Made by a program: the position numbers and the translations under genes. A stretch of 64,000 bases of DNA from Pseudomonas sp. GM41(2012) (GTDB lineage Bacteria; Pseudomonadota; Gammaproteobacteria; Pseudomonadales; Pseudomonadaceae): assembly GCF_000282315.2 (NCBI RefSeq), contig NZ_AKJN02000006.1, positions 2,480,001-2,544,000 on the forward strand. The letters run 5' to 3'. Of the stretch, positions 1 through 9,944 are shown one piece after another. Below the pieces are notes generated by a model that was given only the letters and a program-made list of their open reading frames with translations, searched no databases and was not told the origin of the DNA. The stretch's first letter is position 1, and every line of letters begins with the position of its first letter.

Positions 1-466
1 TGCTGTATTCACCGGCCAGAAACTCCACGGCTTGCAGGCGCGTGTCGAGCACTTCATAGAGGCGGCGGGTTTCATGTTGATAGCGATCGATGGCGCCCTG
101 GAGCTTCTCCGGGAAGTAACGGAAAAACACGTTGGCCTGGCCTTGCATCGGGCCGATCCCACCCATCTGGAACATCAGCCATTGCAGGACCACTGAACGC
201 CCCTTGGGGTCTTTTGGCAGCAGTTTGCCGCTCAGTTCAGCCAGGTAAATCAGGATCGCGCCGGATTCAAACACGGCGAAATCGCCGTTGGCGCGGTCGA
301 CAATCGCCGGAATCCGGCCATTGGGATTGATCTTGAGGAAGCCCTCGGACTTCTGTTCCTTTTTGTCGAAACTCAAGGCGTGCACCGTGTAGGGCAGGCC
401 GAGTTCCTCGAGCACGATAGAGACCTTGTGGCCATTCGGGGTCGCAGCGGTGTAGAGATCTATCAT
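1..466 (-). CDS. Glutathione S-transferase family protein (C-terminus outside window)
   Basis: The N-terminal ~155 residues of a cytosolic GST-fold protein; the gene runs off the left edge. It begins [20 protein letters not shown], the thioredoxin-fold opening of the YfcG/YghU type, where Thr/Asn near residues 9-11 replace the usual Tyr/Cys. A '[11 protein letters not shown]' segment carries the cis-Pro of the glutathione site, and '[12 protein letters not shown]' is the conserved Glu-Ser that grips the gamma-glutamyl group. The helical C-terminal domain has begun ([16 protein letters not shown]). YfcG/YghU-type enzymes act as disulfide-bond reductases with glutathione; that role is family inference. 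The ATG at 466 is the natural start. Confidence 0.88.
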   Translation of the reverse strand, partial: MIDLYTAATPNGHKVSIVLEELGLPYTVHALSFDKKEQKSEGFLKINPNGRIPAIVDRANGDFAVFESGAILIYLAELSGKLLPKDPKGRSVVLQWLMFQMGGIGPMQGQANVFFRYFPEKLQGAIDRYQHETRRLYEVLDTRLQAVEFLAGEYS

Positions 467-516
467 GGTTGTCTCCCATTTCAACCCGCCCAGCCTCGAC
501 AGTTGCCCGGCGCAAG

Positions 517-1371
517 TCAAGGAACGGCGAAGAACCGATTGAAACAGTCTGCGACAAGGTCGGCACCGGGTTCGTCATTCAGGTGCAAATGATGACCGCC
601 AGGCAGCTGTTCACGGCTAAAGGGTAGACGCTCCAGCAACTCGGGATGTTTGGCGAGCATGCCGTCGGCAGCCACCACCAGTTTTGCAGGACAACTGACT
701 CGCAGGACGAAGGCCATCGCCTGTTCGGTGGTCAGACGCAGCGGCGACGGCAAGGTCAGGCGGTTATCGGTGCGCCAGGTATAACCGCCCGGCACTGGCA
801 TCAATCCACGTTGGGCCAGCAGCTCTGCGGCTTCGCGACTGACAGCGACCAAGCCTTTCATCCGCGCTTCGATGGCCCGGTCGAGGGTGTTGTAGACCGG
901 TTTGCGCTTCTCCCGCAAATCCAGCTGCGCTTGCAGGGCCATGCCCATCCGTTCGGCAGCGTTTTCGCCCTTGTCTGTAGGAGGAATGACTCCGTCGATC
1001 AACGCCAGATGGGTTACGCGTTCCGGCAACGAACCGGCCAGCACCAGCGAAACGATCGCACCCATGGAATGCCCCAGCAGCCCAAAGCGCTTCCAGCCCA
1101 ATTGCTCGGCCACTTGCAGCACGTCATGGGCGTAGTCCCACAGCGCGTAACCGGCACCGCTCGGCCGATGCCCGGAATGACCGTGACCGGCCATGTCCAG
1201 CGCGATGATGCGCAAGCCTTTGAGCTTCGGCGCCAGCCGGGCGAAGCTGTTGGCGTTGTCCAGCCAGCCATGCAAGGCAATCACCGGCAGGCCGTCTTCG
1301 GGGCCGAACAAGTGCGCTGCCAACTCGATGTGCGGCAGGCTCAGGCGAACTTCTTCAACGACGTTGCTCAT
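517..1371 (-). CDS. Alpha/beta hydrolase
   Basis: About 284 residues starting [20 protein letters not shown]. It shows the alpha/beta hydrolase layout: oxyanion strand '[19 protein letters not shown]', '[13 protein letters not shown]', and nucleophile elbow '[11 protein letters not shown]' (Gly-His-Ser-Met-Gly). A C-terminal '[11 protein letters not shown]' supplies the probable catalytic His. The ATG at 1371 overlaps the TGA of the hydrolase upstream by four bases (ATGA), so the two are translationally coupled. I reject the longer in-frame extension back to 1857 because it only reads the neighbour out of frame. The substrate cannot be told; carboxylesterase activity is likely. Confidence 0.88.
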   Translation of the reverse strand: MSNVVEEVRLSLPHIELAAHLFGPEDGLPVIALHGWLDNANSFARLAPKLKGLRIIALDMAGHGHSGHRPSGAGYALWDYAHDVLQVAEQLGWKRFGLLGHSMGAIVSLVLAGSLPERVTHLALIDGVIPPTDKGENAAERMGMALQAQLDLREKRKPVYNTLDRAIEARMKGLVAVSREAAELLAQRGLMPVPGGYTWRTDNRLTLPSPLRLTTEQAMAFVLRVSCPAKLVVAADGMLAKHPELLERLPFSREQLPGGHHLHLNDEPGADLVADCFNRFFAVP

Positions 1372-2174
1372 GCGCAATCCTGTTGGCGGCGACCGTCCCA
1401 ACGGCTGAGCAGGTTCTTCAGCAGCGTGGCCGTGTCTTGGGGACGTTCGAGGGGAAACATGTGGCCGCCTGGCATGGTCAGGGACTCGCCCAGCGGCAAG
1501 CGCCCCACGAGGCTTGCGTGATGACGCATCACCACCCGGCTCTTGTGCCCGCGAACCACCGCCAGCGGCACTTTCAGTTGCCGCGTGCGGCCGGGGCTGG
1601 TGTGCGGCACGCCACGGTAGATACTGATTTCCGTGGCCGGGTCGAAGCGCAGGCGCAACCTGTCGCCCACCTTGTGCAAGCCGTGTTGCAGGTAAGCGTC
1701 GAAGCATTCCGGATCGAAACCGCGAAACAGGGTTTTGCCCGCGAAATAGAGTCGGGCCGCGTCCAGATCGGTGAACTCTTCCCGGCGTCCCAACGTACGG
1801 CCGGCCGGGGTCAGGCGATCGATGAAACCGAAGCGTTTGGCGGCGCGGATCACCCATTGATCGGCGCGGGTCAGCACCGGCGAATCAAGCATCACCACGC
1901 CGCGATAGAGCTCGGGGCACCGCAACGCCGCGTGCAGATGCAGCACGCCACCGAAGGAATGGCCGACCCCCCACACGGGTTCCGGTTGCTGCTTGAGGTG
2001 ATGAATCAGCTCATCGACCAGGTTGTACCAGTTGTCGTCCGCCGGAAAACGCGGGTCATGGGCGTGCTGCTGCAGATGCGTCACCTGATACTCGGGCGCC
2101 AGCGCCGCGAACAGCTTGCCGTAGGTGCCCGAGGGGAACCCGTTGGCGTGGGCGAAAAATATCTGTTGCGACAT
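1368..2174 (-). CDS. Alpha/beta hydrolase
   Basis: 268 residues, MSQQIFFAHANGFPSGTYGKLF. The N-terminal 'FAHANGFPSGTY' is a characteristic oxyanion-region motif of this Pseudomonas subfamily; the nucleophile elbow is 'GVGHSFGGVLHLHAA' (Gly-His-Ser-Phe-Gly) and a C-terminal 'MPGGHMFPLERPQDTA' gives the catalytic His. It is the upstream member of a two-hydrolase pair and shares an ATGA overlap with the next gene. No signal peptide is visible, so it is probably cytosolic. Substrate unknown. Confidence 0.87.
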   Translation of the reverse strand: MSQQIFFAHANGFPSGTYGKLFAALAPEYQVTHLQQHAHDPRFPADDNWYNLVDELIHHLKQQPEPVWGVGHSFGGVLHLHAALRCPELYRGVVMLDSPVLTRADQWVIRAAKRFGFIDRLTPAGRTLGRREEFTDLDAARLYFAGKTLFRGFDPECFDAYLQHGLHKVGDRLRLRFDPATEISIYRGVPHTSPGRTRQLKVPLAVVRGHKSRVVMRHHASLVGRLPLGESLTMPGGHMFPLERPQDTATLLKNLLSRWDGRRQQDCA

Positions 2175-2320
2175 ACCGGTGATCCATCAACGAAAACAAG
2201 GGTTGATTGTCCGTAAGACGACGTCCTACAGCAATGACCGTAAGTGCCAGGAATGATGACAGTCCGGTCATGGGGATACGGGTCTGTGGATGTTCTGAGT
2301 TTGTTGTAAGCCTCAAGATC

Positions 2321-2482
2321 CACCCCTCCCCCCAGCCCTCTCCCCATGGGGGAGAGGGGAAAGGGAGCAGACCGGGGGCTTTTCAAGACCGGAGTTCGAC
2401 TCGGACTTTCAGGTCGATGTAGCGCCAAGAACACCTCGGTCAGTCCCCTCGCCCCCGTGGGGAGAGGGTTAGGGTGAGGGGT
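2321..2482. repeat. MITE-like ~162-bp element, copy A (inverted relative to copy B at 28613)
   Basis: The spacer between the hydrolase pair and the thioesterase is filled by a non-coding element whose ends are imperfect inverted repeats of the type CACCCCTCACCCTAACCC / GGGTTAGGGTGAGGGGTG. Its reverse complement matches the block at 28613-28776 nearly base for base along its whole length, including the unique middle (for example CATCGACCTGAA and GTCGAACTCCGG). No ORF or transposase lies inside. Confidence 0.85.
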
Positions 2483-2506
2483 GCATCTAATTGAAGAAAC
2501 ACACTC

Positions 2507-2959
2507 TCAGCGGGCGGGCGGATTCTCACCCAACGGCACCACCGCCATGGTCAACCGCGACACACAACTGGCCTTGCCCTCATCGCTGGTCAAACGGATA
2601 TCCCAGACATGCGTCGTGCGGCCGATGTGAATCGGTTTGGCCACCGCCGTGACCCGCCCGCTGCGCAAGCCGCGCAAATGGTTGGCGTTGACTTCCAGGC
2701 CCACGCAGTAAAACTTGCTGGCGTCGATGCACAGGTAACTGGCCATCGAGCCGACCGTTTCGGCCAGCACCACCGAGGCGCCGCCGTGCAGCAAGCCGTA
2801 AGGCTGGTGAGTGCGATGGTCGATGACCATGCTCGCGGTCAGGGACTCGTCGTCGAAGGCTTCGAAGCGAATATCCAGCACGTCGCCGATGGTGTTTTTC
2901 TGAATTGCGTTCAACTGTTCAATGTTGGGATGGGTACGCCACAAGCTCATTGCTGACAT
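2507..2959 (-). CDS. Hotdog-fold acyl-CoA thioesterase (YdiI/EntH-like)
   Basis: 150 residues with the PaaI/YdiI signature: 'TMVIDHRTHQPYGLLHGGASVVLAETVGSMAS' type helix here reading HQPYGLLHGGASVVLAETVG, with the HGG turn and the Glu of the helix that activates water in the 4-hydroxybenzoyl-CoA thioesterase (Arthrobacter) type. The protein hydrolyses acyl- or aroyl-CoA thioesters in this family. It lies 23 bp downstream of an acyl-CoA ligase on the same strand, and the pairing suggests control of a CoA-ester pool. The exact acyl group is not evident. Confidence 0.88.
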   Translation of the reverse strand: MSAMSLWRTHPNIEQLNAIQKNTIGDVLDIRFEAFDDESLTASMVIDHRTHQPYGLLHGGASVVLAETVGSMASYLCIDASKFYCVGLEVNANHLRGLRSGRVTAVAKPIHIGRTTHVWDIRLTSDEGKASCVSRLTMAVVPLGENPPAR

Positions 2960-2982
2960 CCTTTGTTGGTTTTATTCGTGAC

Positions 2983-4650
2983 TCAATCCTGCCACAGCAC
3001 CGCTTCGCTGCGCGCGCTCCATTCTTCGAAGCGGGCACCGTAAGCCGCTTCGATCACGTTGCGCTTGATCTTCAGGGTCGGCGTCAGAAAGCCGTTTTCC
3101 ACCGCCCAGCTGTCCTTGACCACCACCAATCGATGCAAGCGTTCGTGTTTGTCGAGGACGCCATTGACCTCCTCCAACAGTTTTTCCAAGCTTGAATGCA
3201 GGCCCGCCCGCGCCGTTCCGCTGGCGTCCTGCTGACCGACCGCCGAGAGCACGCACAACCCCAGCGGCGCACTCAGGCCATCGCCCACCACGCACACTTG
3301 CTCGATGCGCGAATGCTCCGCCAGACGATTCTCGATCGGTGCCGGGGCGACGTATTTGCCTTTGCTGGTCTTGAATATTTCCTTCAGTCGACCGGTCAGG
3401 CGCAGGTTGCCTTCGGCGTCCTCCTCGCCCTTGTCGCCGGTGCGCAGGAAGCCGTCCTCGGTGATGGTTTCGGCGGTTTTCTCAGGCTCCTTGAAATACC
3501 CGAGCATGGTCGCGCCGCTGCGCACCATGACCTCGCCCGACTCGGCGATCCGCACCTCGACCTCCGGGCAGGGCTTGCCGATCCAGCCGGGTTTGTTCTG
3601 GCCCGGCCGGCAAACGTGCGAATAGCCGCAACTTTCGGTCATGCCGTAGACCTCCAGCACATCCAGCCCCAGTTTGCGGTACCACAGCAGCAAGGTCTGC
3701 GGCACTGGCGCGGCGCCGGACAGGGCGATGCGCAAGGCATCCAGCCCAAGCCCGGCCAGGACTTTGTGGCCGACCCGCTTGCCGATGATCGGCAGACCGA
3801 GCAGGAAGTCGAGGCGCTTTGCCGGGATCTTGCTGTACACGCCCATCTGGAATTTGGTCCAGATCCTCGGCACACCGAACAGCGCGGTCGGTCGTGCACG
3901 GCGCAAATCAGTCAGGAAGGTGTCGAGGCTTTCGGCAAAGAACACCGTTTGCCCGGTGTAGATCGACGCCAGCTCGACGAACATCCGCTCGGCGACATGG
4001 CACAGCGGCAGGTAGGACAGCAGCCGATCCGACTCATTCAAGCCAAACAGCTGCGTGCCGCGAGTGGTGGCAAACCCCAGATTGGCGAAACTGTGCATCA
4101 CGCCTTTGGGCATGCCGGTGGTACCGGAGGTGTAAATGATGGTCGCCAACTGGTCGGCGGCCGGCTTGGGATCGTCCTGGATCGGTGAGCTCTTTTGCAG
4201 GTCGGCCCAGCTGTAGTCGAAAGTACCAGGCGGATGCAACGGCAGGCTGATCGTCGGCAGATCGGGGCTGATCCCGCGAGACATGCCTGGCCAGTCATCG
4301 AGTTTGCCGATGAACACCAGGACCGCTTCGGAGTGTTCAAGGACCTGGGCCACGGTCTCGGCGGTGAGGTTCGGGTAGAGCGGCACCGACACGTGGCCCG
4401 CCATCCAGATCGCCAGGTCGGCGATGATCCAGTGCGCGCAGTTTTTCGAGATCAGGGCGATGTGGCTGCCTTGGGGCAGTTCGCGTGCGCGCAGCCAATG
4501 CGCGGCGCAGCGCGCCTGATGACCGACGTCGGCCCAGCTCAGGGTCTCGACCTGTCCGCCGCCCGTGGGCTGGACCAGAAAGCGCTGGCGGGGATGACGG
4601 GCCTCGCGCTCGTAGAAGACGTCCAGCGGCAAACGAAAAGCAGCAGGCAT
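2983..4650 (-). CDS. AMP-binding acyl-CoA synthetase (long-chain type)
   Basis: 555 residues from ATG 4650, chosen because AAAGGAG lies 8 bases upstream. The adenylate-forming signature is complete: P-loop 'IIYTSGTTGMPKGVMHS', 'EVYGMTESCGYS', 'FLRTGDKGEEDAEGNL' and the C-terminal 'GRLKEIFKTSKGKYVAP' with the mobile-domain Lys. It activates a carboxylic acid with ATP and transfers it to CoA. The 'KGKYVAPAPIENRL' ending is typical of long-chain (FAA1/FadD15-like) ligases. No membrane segment is evident. The thioesterase immediately downstream is probably in the same transcript. Confidence 0.9.
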   Translation of the reverse strand: MPAAFRLPLDVFYEREARHPRQRFLVQPTGGGQVETLSWADVGHQARCAAHWLRARELPQGSHIALISKNCAHWIIADLAIWMAGHVSVPLYPNLTAETVAQVLEHSEAVLVFIGKLDDWPGMSRGISPDLPTISLPLHPPGTFDYSWADLQKSSPIQDDPKPAADQLATIIYTSGTTGMPKGVMHSFANLGFATTRGTQLFGLNESDRLLSYLPLCHVAERMFVELASIYTGQTVFFAESLDTFLTDLRRARPTALFGVPRIWTKFQMGVYSKIPAKRLDFLLGLPIIGKRVGHKVLAGLGLDALRIALSGAAPVPQTLLLWYRKLGLDVLEVYGMTESCGYSHVCRPGQNKPGWIGKPCPEVEVRIAESGEVMVRSGATMLGYFKEPEKTAETITEDGFLRTGDKGEEDAEGNLRLTGRLKEIFKTSKGKYVAPAPIENRLAEHSRIEQVCVVGDGLSAPLGLCVLSAVGQQDASGTARAGLHSSLEKLLEEVNGVLDKHERLHRLVVVKDSWAVENGFLTPTLKIKRNVIEAAYGARFEEWSARSEAVLWQD

Positions 4651-4750
4651 GCGACTCGCTCCTTTATTTTTGGTCTGGAGCAAGCGTAGCCAACCAAGCA
4701 GTTGCTCGGTTGACTATTTCAAACAAAATCAGGAGTCACCGCCCCACCCT

Positions 4751-4822
4751 GTAGGAGCATGGCTTGCCCGCGATGAGGCCTTCGAAAACGCAAAAGCTTC
4801 GCGGGCAAGCCATGCTCCTACA
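4751..4822. repeat. REP-type inverted pair
   Basis: Two facing arms of GTAGGAGCATGGCTTGCCCG, about 25 bp each, separated by a short loop between the acyl-CoA ligase promoter and the end of sixA. Same family as 52437-52530. Confidence 0.85.
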
Positions 4823-4848
4823 AAAAGCAAAAGCAAAGGCAAAAGCGG

Positions 4849-5301
4849 TTACGGGTGCTTGATGGCGTTGAGTTTCATCCCGCCGGCCAGCGGCAAATCG
4901 CCTTCAAGTTCTGCAAGGCCGGCGGTTTTCACCGCTTCCGGATCTTGCACGTGGCCGTGCTGCAAGTATCCCAACAGGTTGCCCACCAGCGGGTTATGAC
5001 TGACCAGCAACGCGTGATCCACAGACACCAACTGCTCCGCCACCGCTTGCGGGCGGTTGTCGGGAGTCAGCCAGTCGACGGTGCGAATCTCCGGCGCGAA
5101 ATTCAGCGCTGTACGCACAATTTCTGCGGTCTCCTGCGCTCGCAGGTAAGGACTGGCGTAGATCGCGGTCAGCGGCTTGCCCGCCAACTCGGCGGCAGTG
5201 CGCAGCACTTCTTCACGACCATGGGCGGTCAGTGCCCTTTCCGAATCAGGACGTTTGCCGTGTGGCTCGGCTTCCCCATGACGCAGTATCCAGAGTTTCA
5301 T
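4849..5301 (-). CDS. sixA: Phosphohistidine phosphatase SixA
   Basis: 150 residues opening MKLWILRHGEAEPHGKRPDS. The Arg-His-Gly motif of the histidine phosphatase superfamily sits at residues 7-9, and 'LLVSHNPLVGNLLG' carries the second catalytic His. The short length and the absence of a large insert match SixA, which removes phosphate from phosphohistidine (ArcB Hpt or PTS proteins in E. coli). Its start overlaps the stop of the upstream DUF4389 gene by 4 bp. Confidence 0.9.
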   Translation of the reverse strand: MKLWILRHGEAEPHGKRPDSERALTAHGREEVLRTAAELAGKPLTAIYASPYLRAQETAEIVRTALNFAPEIRTVDWLTPDNRPQAVAEQLVSVDHALLVSHNPLVGNLLGYLQHGHVQDPEAVKTAGLAELEGDLPLAGGMKLNAIKHP

Positions 5302-5645
5302 AGCTTGGGTTCCTCATCTCGGGCCGGGTGTGGTGCCGGCGCCACAGTGTGCGGCGCTTCACCTTCCGGTGTACGCGGCGTTGGCCAGTCGGCGAATGGC
5401 CAGGGCTTCTGGTCACTGTGGAAGCTGCCGAAACGACCGATCTGCGCCAGGAACTGGCTCAGACTGTCGCCGAAGTTCATCAGGCTGGCGCTCGGGGCTC
5501 CATATATCAAACGATAGATCAACTGCACCAGCACCACGGCGCCAAGGATGAACTGCGCCACTTGCCAGACCAGCACATAGACGATCATCCACAACACTCG
5601 CAGCAGGATGGATTCGTACTTGTCCTCTGTTTTCGGATCGTTCAT
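5298..5645 (-). CDS. DUF4389 inner-membrane protein
   Basis: 115 residues from ATG 5645, preceded by a GGAGA-type ribosome site. One or two hydrophobic segments (about residues 13-46, ILLRVLWMIVYVLVWQVAQF onward) precede a Phe-rich soluble part ('FGDSLSQFLAQIGRFGSFHSD') and a Pro/Glu-rich tail. This is the DUF4389 pattern; function is unknown. It sits between gpsA and sixA and is coupled to sixA by an ATGA overlap. Confidence 0.82.
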   Translation of the reverse strand: MNDPKTEDKYESILLRVLWMIVYVLVWQVAQFILGAVVLVQLIYRLIYGAPSASLMNFGDSLSQFLAQIGRFGSFHSDQKPWPFADWPTPRTPEGEAPHTVAPAPHPARDEEPKL

Positions 5646-5664
5646 GTCTCGCTCTCCCTGATGC

Positions 5665-6690
5665 TTAGTTGAAACCACTGGTGGAAATAAAATCGACGTC
5701 GGTTTTCGGCTCGGCACGCATCAATAGACCGATCACCTGCTCCAGCGTGCGCCCTTCGAACAGGATGGCATGCAGCCCGGCGACCAGCGGCATGTACACG
5801 CCCACCTCCTGAGCCTTGGTCTTGAGCACCTTGAGGGTGTTCACCCCTTCAGCGACTTCGCCCAGGCGCGTCACTGCATCTTCCAGGCTCAAGCCCTGAC
5901 CGAGGGCGAACCCGACCTGGTAGTTACGGCTTTTCGGCGACGAGCAGGTGACGATCAGATCGCCGACGCCCGCCAAACCGAGGAAGGTCATCGGGTTGGC
6001 GCCCTGATTCACCGCAAAGCGGGTCATTTCCGCCAGCGCCCGGGTGATCAGCATGCTCTTGGTGTTTTCGCCCATGCCCATCGCCACGGCCATGCCGGCA
6101 ATGATCGCGTAGACGTTTTTCAACGCGCCACCCAACTCCACGCCAAAACGGTCGGCGCTGGCGTACACGCGAAAGGTCCGGCCATGCAACGCTTCCTGGA
6201 CCCGCTGGCAGAGTTCTTCGTCTTCGCTGGCGACCACCGTGGCGGTCAGCGCGTGCTCGGCGATTTCACGGGCCAGGTTCGGCCCGGACAGCACGCCGAT
6301 GCGCGCTTGCGGGGCGATCTCTTCGAGGATTTCGCTCATCAGTTTGAAGGTGTGGGCTTCGATGCCTTTGGTCAGGCTCACCAGCAACTTGCCGCTCAAA
6401 CGCTCGGCGTGCGGCATCAATACCGAGCGCAGCGCGCTGGACGGCAGTGCGACGAAGCACAGGTCGCAGGCTTGCAGCGTGGCCAGCAGGTCGGTGACCG
6501 CTTCCACGGCCGGCAGAATCTTGATGCCTTTGAGGTAACGCGGGTTCTCGCGATTGACCCGAATGGCCTCGGCCTGCTCGGGGTCACGCATCCACAGCCG
6601 GACCTGATGCCCATTCTCGGCCAGCAGATTAGCCACGGCGGTACCAAAACTTCCGCCTCCCAGGACCGCAATTGGGCGCTGTTCAGTCAT
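5665..6690 (-). CDS. gpsA: Glycerol-3-phosphate dehydrogenase [NAD(P)+]
   Basis: 341 residues from ATG 6690. The Rossmann nucleotide-binding motif is '[21 protein letters not shown]', followed by '[18 protein letters not shown]' and 'GPNLAREIA', then the active-site helix '[28 protein letters not shown]' with the catalytic Lys. It reduces dihydroxyacetone phosphate to sn-glycerol 3-phosphate for phospholipid synthesis. The length is standard. It starts the run gpsA-DUF4389-sixA and is divergent from the TonB receptor. Confidence 0.97.
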   Translation of the reverse strand: MTEQRPIAVLGGGSFGTAVANLLAENGHQVRLWMRDPEQAEAIRVNRENPRYLKGIKILPAVEAVTDLLATLQACDLCFVALPSSALRSVLMPHAERLSGKLLVSLTKGIEAHTFKLMSEILEEIAPQARIGVLSGPNLAREIAEHALTATVVASEDEELCQRVQEALHGRTFRVYASADRFGVELGGALKNVYAIIAGMAVAMGMGENTKSMLITRALAEMTRFAVNQGANPMTFLGLAGVGDLIVTCSSPKSRNYQVGFALGQGLSLEDAVTRLGEVAEGVNTLKVLKTKAQEVGVYMPLVAGLHAILFEGRTLEQVIGLLMRAEPKTDVDFISTSGFN

Positions 6691-6886
6691 ATGCAATCCG
6701 TTAATCCATACCAGTGGCGATGTCGGCATTATACGGAGCGGCCCAGTGGCGGCCAGCCCCCGCATCAATTACCGACACTTGTAGGAAGAAGACCAAGAAA
6801 ACCGAGGAAAATGCCCACAACGTGACTGGAAAAGTCATTGCGCTCGGTTAACATGCGCGCCAATTGTTCGCTATCAAGGATGTGTT

Positions 6887-9010
6887 GTGTCGTTTGGCTC
6901 TCCATCACCTCGCTCGCCGCTGGTACTGGCGCTGATGTTCAGCTCGCCATTGCTTGCCGACGACTTGTTCCTCGACAGCGAGCCGCTGCCGCAAGTATTG
7001 ACCGCTACGCGGCTCAAGCAGTCGCCGGCTGCGGTACCGGGGAGCATGACGGTGATCGACAGCGAACTGATCAACGCCAGTGGCGCCCGGGACATCAGTG
7101 AGTTGTTGCGACTGGTGCCGGGAATGATGGTCGGCAACATCAACGGCAACCAGGCGGCGGTGAACTATCACGGCACCAATGCGACCGAAGCGCGACGCAT
7201 GCAAGTGTTGATCGACGGCCGCTCGGTGTACCGCGCAGGCCTGGCCACGGTGGACTGGAGTGACATTCCGGTGGCCCTGGAAGACATCGAACGCATCGAA
7301 GTTTTTCGCGGCCCGAACACCGTCAGCTATGGCGCCAATGCGCTGATGGCGGTGGTCAACATCATCACACGCAGCCCGGCCGACAGCCACGGCACGCGAA
7401 TGAAAGTCACCCGTGGGCAGCGCGGCATCGACGACTTTTACGCCAGCCAGGGCGTGGGCTGGGACGGCGGCGACCTGCGTCTGTCACTGTCCGGCCAGCA
7501 AGACGACGGCTTCGACTCGGACCGTAACGGCGCCGATTACCGCGACAGCCGCCGCTTGAACCGCTTCAACCTCGCCGTCAGCCAGACGCTCACTGAAAAC
7601 CAGAGCATCGACTGGCAATTGAATGCCAAGGACGGGAGCAACCAGCGGCCGTATACCTACCGCCCGGTCTTCTCGGGGATTACCGCTTCCGGGAACAATT
7701 CCGACGTCGTCGCCAAGGACTACGCCGGCTCGCTGCGCTGGAACCTCGACATCAATCCCGATCACAGCCTTTACATCCAGGGCTCGGCGCAGCATTGGGA
7801 TCGTCAGCAGACCTGGCGCGCCTGCGATGCCGAGGTTTCGTTCAGCCCGCAGCTGACCGAACTCTGGCAGCTCAACCCGAATTACACCGAACGCCTGGCG
7901 CGCAACATGGAGCGCTACACCGGCCCCGGCGCGCCCGCAGGTGACCCGGCCCAGCGCGCACTGGCCAATCAAGTGCTCGATCAATGGCGAAACGGCGCCC
8001 GGCAAACCCTCTGTGGCGATATTGACCAGAGCACCCGGGAATCGCGCTACGACCTTGAATTGCAGGACACCCTCAGCCTGTCCGACAGTCTGCGGCTGGT
8101 CAGCGGCATGAACTATCGTTACGACCGGGCAGATTCCGAGACCTACTTCAATGGCACCCTCGACGACACCACCTGGCGGGCGTTCGGCCAGCTCGAGTGG
8201 CGCGCCACCGAGCATTGGTTGCTGCAGGGCGGTGCGATGTTCGAAGACACGCAATTGATCGGCAGTTCGCTCACCCCACGGGTGGCGGTCAACTACCTGA
8301 TCAACCCGCGTCATGGCCTACGGGCGGTGTATTCGGAAGCCATCCGCTCGCCGGACATGTTCGAGAACAACGTCAACTGGAGCTATCAGGTAAAGAACCT
8401 GCGACCCAGCGCCTATGGCCAGTCCAGTGCCCGTTATTTCGTCAAGACCCGTGGCCCCGGCAACCTCGAACAGGAATACATGCGCTCCCGGGAGCTGGGC
8501 TATAACGGCTACTTTGCCGAAGTGGGGCTGGCGGTCGATGTGAAACTGTTCTACGACGAAATCACCGGGATGATCAGCGAACCGCTGCGCAACAATCAGT
8601 ACATCGCCAGCAACTCAAACAGTGCGCGCTTCTCCGGGGCAGAAACCCAGCTCGACTGGAGAATCAGCAGCGCCGATCGCCTGCGCCTGACGTATGCCTA
8701 CGTCGATGCCGAGGCGAGTAACCCGCAGGATGCCCAACAGACCGCTCGAAACAGCGGTTCCGCCGGTTGGCTGCATAACTGGGGCCACGGCTGGAACAGC
8801 GCGCTCTTCTACTATGGTGACGATGCCCTGAACGGCTACCGCTTCGAACGGGTCGACACGCGCATCGCCAAACGCATCGGCCTGGGTAAGGCCAGCCTGG
8901 AACTGGCCGGTGTGCTCCAGCAACGCCTCGACCACCAGCCCACAACCTTCGTCGACAACAACTACGACGAGCGCCGGGTGCTTTACTTCAGCGCAGAGCT
9001 GGCGTTCTAA
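6887..9010 (+). CDS. TonB-dependent outer-membrane receptor
   Basis: 707 residues beginning at GTG 6887 with AAGGA just upstream. A signal peptide (PLVLALMFSSPLLA) is followed by a plug domain: 'VLTATRLKQSPAAVPGSMTVID', 'ISELLRLVPGMMVG', 'VLIDGRSVYRAG' and 'IERIEVFRGPNTVSYGANALMAVVNIITRSP', the classic receptor sequence around the plug. The rest alternates beta strands and ends ...LYFSAELAF with the terminal Phe needed for BAM insertion. The stop is one base from the next gene's ATG. The ligand is unknown; the plug resembles vitamin B12/colicin-type more than siderophore receptors, which is only an impression. Confidence 0.92.
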   Translation: MSFGSPSPRSPLVLALMFSSPLLADDLFLDSEPLPQVLTATRLKQSPAAVPGSMTVIDSELINASGARDISELLRLVPGMMVGNINGNQAAVNYHGTNATEARRMQVLIDGRSVYRAGLATVDWSDIPVALEDIERIEVFRGPNTVSYGANALMAVVNIITRSPADSHGTRMKVTRGQRGIDDFYASQGVGWDGGDLRLSLSGQQDDGFDSDRNGADYRDSRRLNRFNLAVSQTLTENQSIDWQLNAKDGSNQRPYTYRPVFSGITASGNNSDVVAKDYAGSLRWNLDINPDHSLYIQGSAQHWDRQQTWRACDAEVSFSPQLTELWQLNPNYTERLARNMERYTGPGAPAGDPAQRALANQVLDQWRNGARQTLCGDIDQSTRESRYDLELQDTLSLSDSLRLVSGMNYRYDRADSETYFNGTLDDTTWRAFGQLEWRATEHWLLQGGAMFEDTQLIGSSLTPRVAVNYLINPRHGLRAVYSEAIRSPDMFENNVNWSYQVKNLRPSAYGQSSARYFVKTRGPGNLEQEYMRSRELGYNGYFAEVGLAVDVKLFYDEITGMISEPLRNNQYIASNSNSARFSGAETQLDWRISSADRLRLTYAYVDAEASNPQDAQQTARNSGSAGWLHNWGHGWNSALFYYGDDALNGYRFERVDTRIAKRIGLGKASLELAGVLQQRLDHQPTTFVDNNYDERRVLYFSAELAF

Positions 9011-9011
9011 G

Positions 9012-9944
9012 ATGCTGTATAGCCCGTCACGCAAGACGCCAATCCTTGGCCGCCTGCTGGCCGGGTTGTGCCTGGTGTTTGCCGGACTGCTGAGCAGCCT
9101 GGCGGCCAGCGCCGCGGACATTTTGCTGACCGGCGTCGAGGACAGCCCCGGCGCGCAATCCTTCGCCCAGGCCCTGCGCGAGATGCGCCCTGACGACAGC
9201 GTGCGTTTCCAGACACTGGCCAGTCTGCCGGCGCCAGGCAAACTGCCCGCCGGTACCCGTCTGATTCTGCTCGACCTGCCAAGCCTCGACTGGCGCCTGC
9301 AAGACCCCCAGGGCCCGGCGACGTTGGTCCTGCGCATCAGCCGCCTGCAAGCCCGCCAGCGTCTGGGGACCACCCTACCCTCACACCTCAGCCTGCTTTG
9401 GAGCGATCAGCCTCTGGACCGGCAATTACGCCTGACCCGGCTCCTCCTGCCCCATGCCAAACGCGTGGGTGTGCTCTTCGACAGCCACAGCGAATTCCTG
9501 TTGAAAGAATTGCATCAGGCCGCCCACTCCCTGGGCCTTGAGGTGGTTACCGAGCGTTGGGATAACACCAACGACAGCCGGCCGCTGCAGACCTTGCTGA
9601 AGAACAGCGATGTGTTGCTGGGCCTCGACGACCCCGATTTATACAACCCGAAAACCGCGAAGAACCTGCTGCTTAGCAGCTACGCGCGGCAAATGGCGCT
9701 GATCGGTCCCAATCCCGGATTCGTCAAGGCTGGCAGCCTGGCCAGCACCTACAGCGATCAGAGTGATTGGCTGGAGATTCTCAATGAGCTGCTCGACCGA
9801 CCACCAACGACATGGCCACGCGCGCATTATCCGCAACATTTCAAAGTCTTGAGTAACCCGCAGGTGGCTCGTTCATTAGGTATTGAACAGATGTCTGATG
9901 CGTTTGTCGCAACACAGTTGGCCGCAGGAGAACGCCACCCATGA
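9012..9944 (+). CDS. Periplasmic ABC-type substrate-binding protein (ABC_sub_bind-like)
   Basis: 310 residues with a clear signal peptide ([23 protein letters not shown]). The body has two alternating alpha/beta lobes, with '[21 protein letters not shown]' and '[37 protein letters not shown]', the pattern of the PF04392-type binding proteins. No permease or ATPase genes are nearby. Instead it sits one base after a TonB receptor and overlaps the start of a hybrid kinase by 4 bp (ATGA), so I infer it presents a ligand to that kinase rather than to a transporter. Confidence 0.78.
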   Translation: MLYSPSRKTPILGRLLAGLCLVFAGLLSSLAASAADILLTGVEDSPGAQSFAQALREMRPDDSVRFQTLASLPAPGKLPAGTRLILLDLPSLDWRLQDPQGPATLVLRISRLQARQRLGTTLPSHLSLLWSDQPLDRQLRLTRLLLPHAKRVGVLFDSHSEFLLKELHQAAHSLGLEVVTERWDNTNDSRPLQTLLKNSDVLLGLDDPDLYNPKTAKNLLLSSYARQMALIGPNPGFVKAGSLASTYSDQSDWLEILNELLDRPPTTWPRAHYPQHFKVLSNPQVARSLGIEQMSDAFVATQLAAGERHP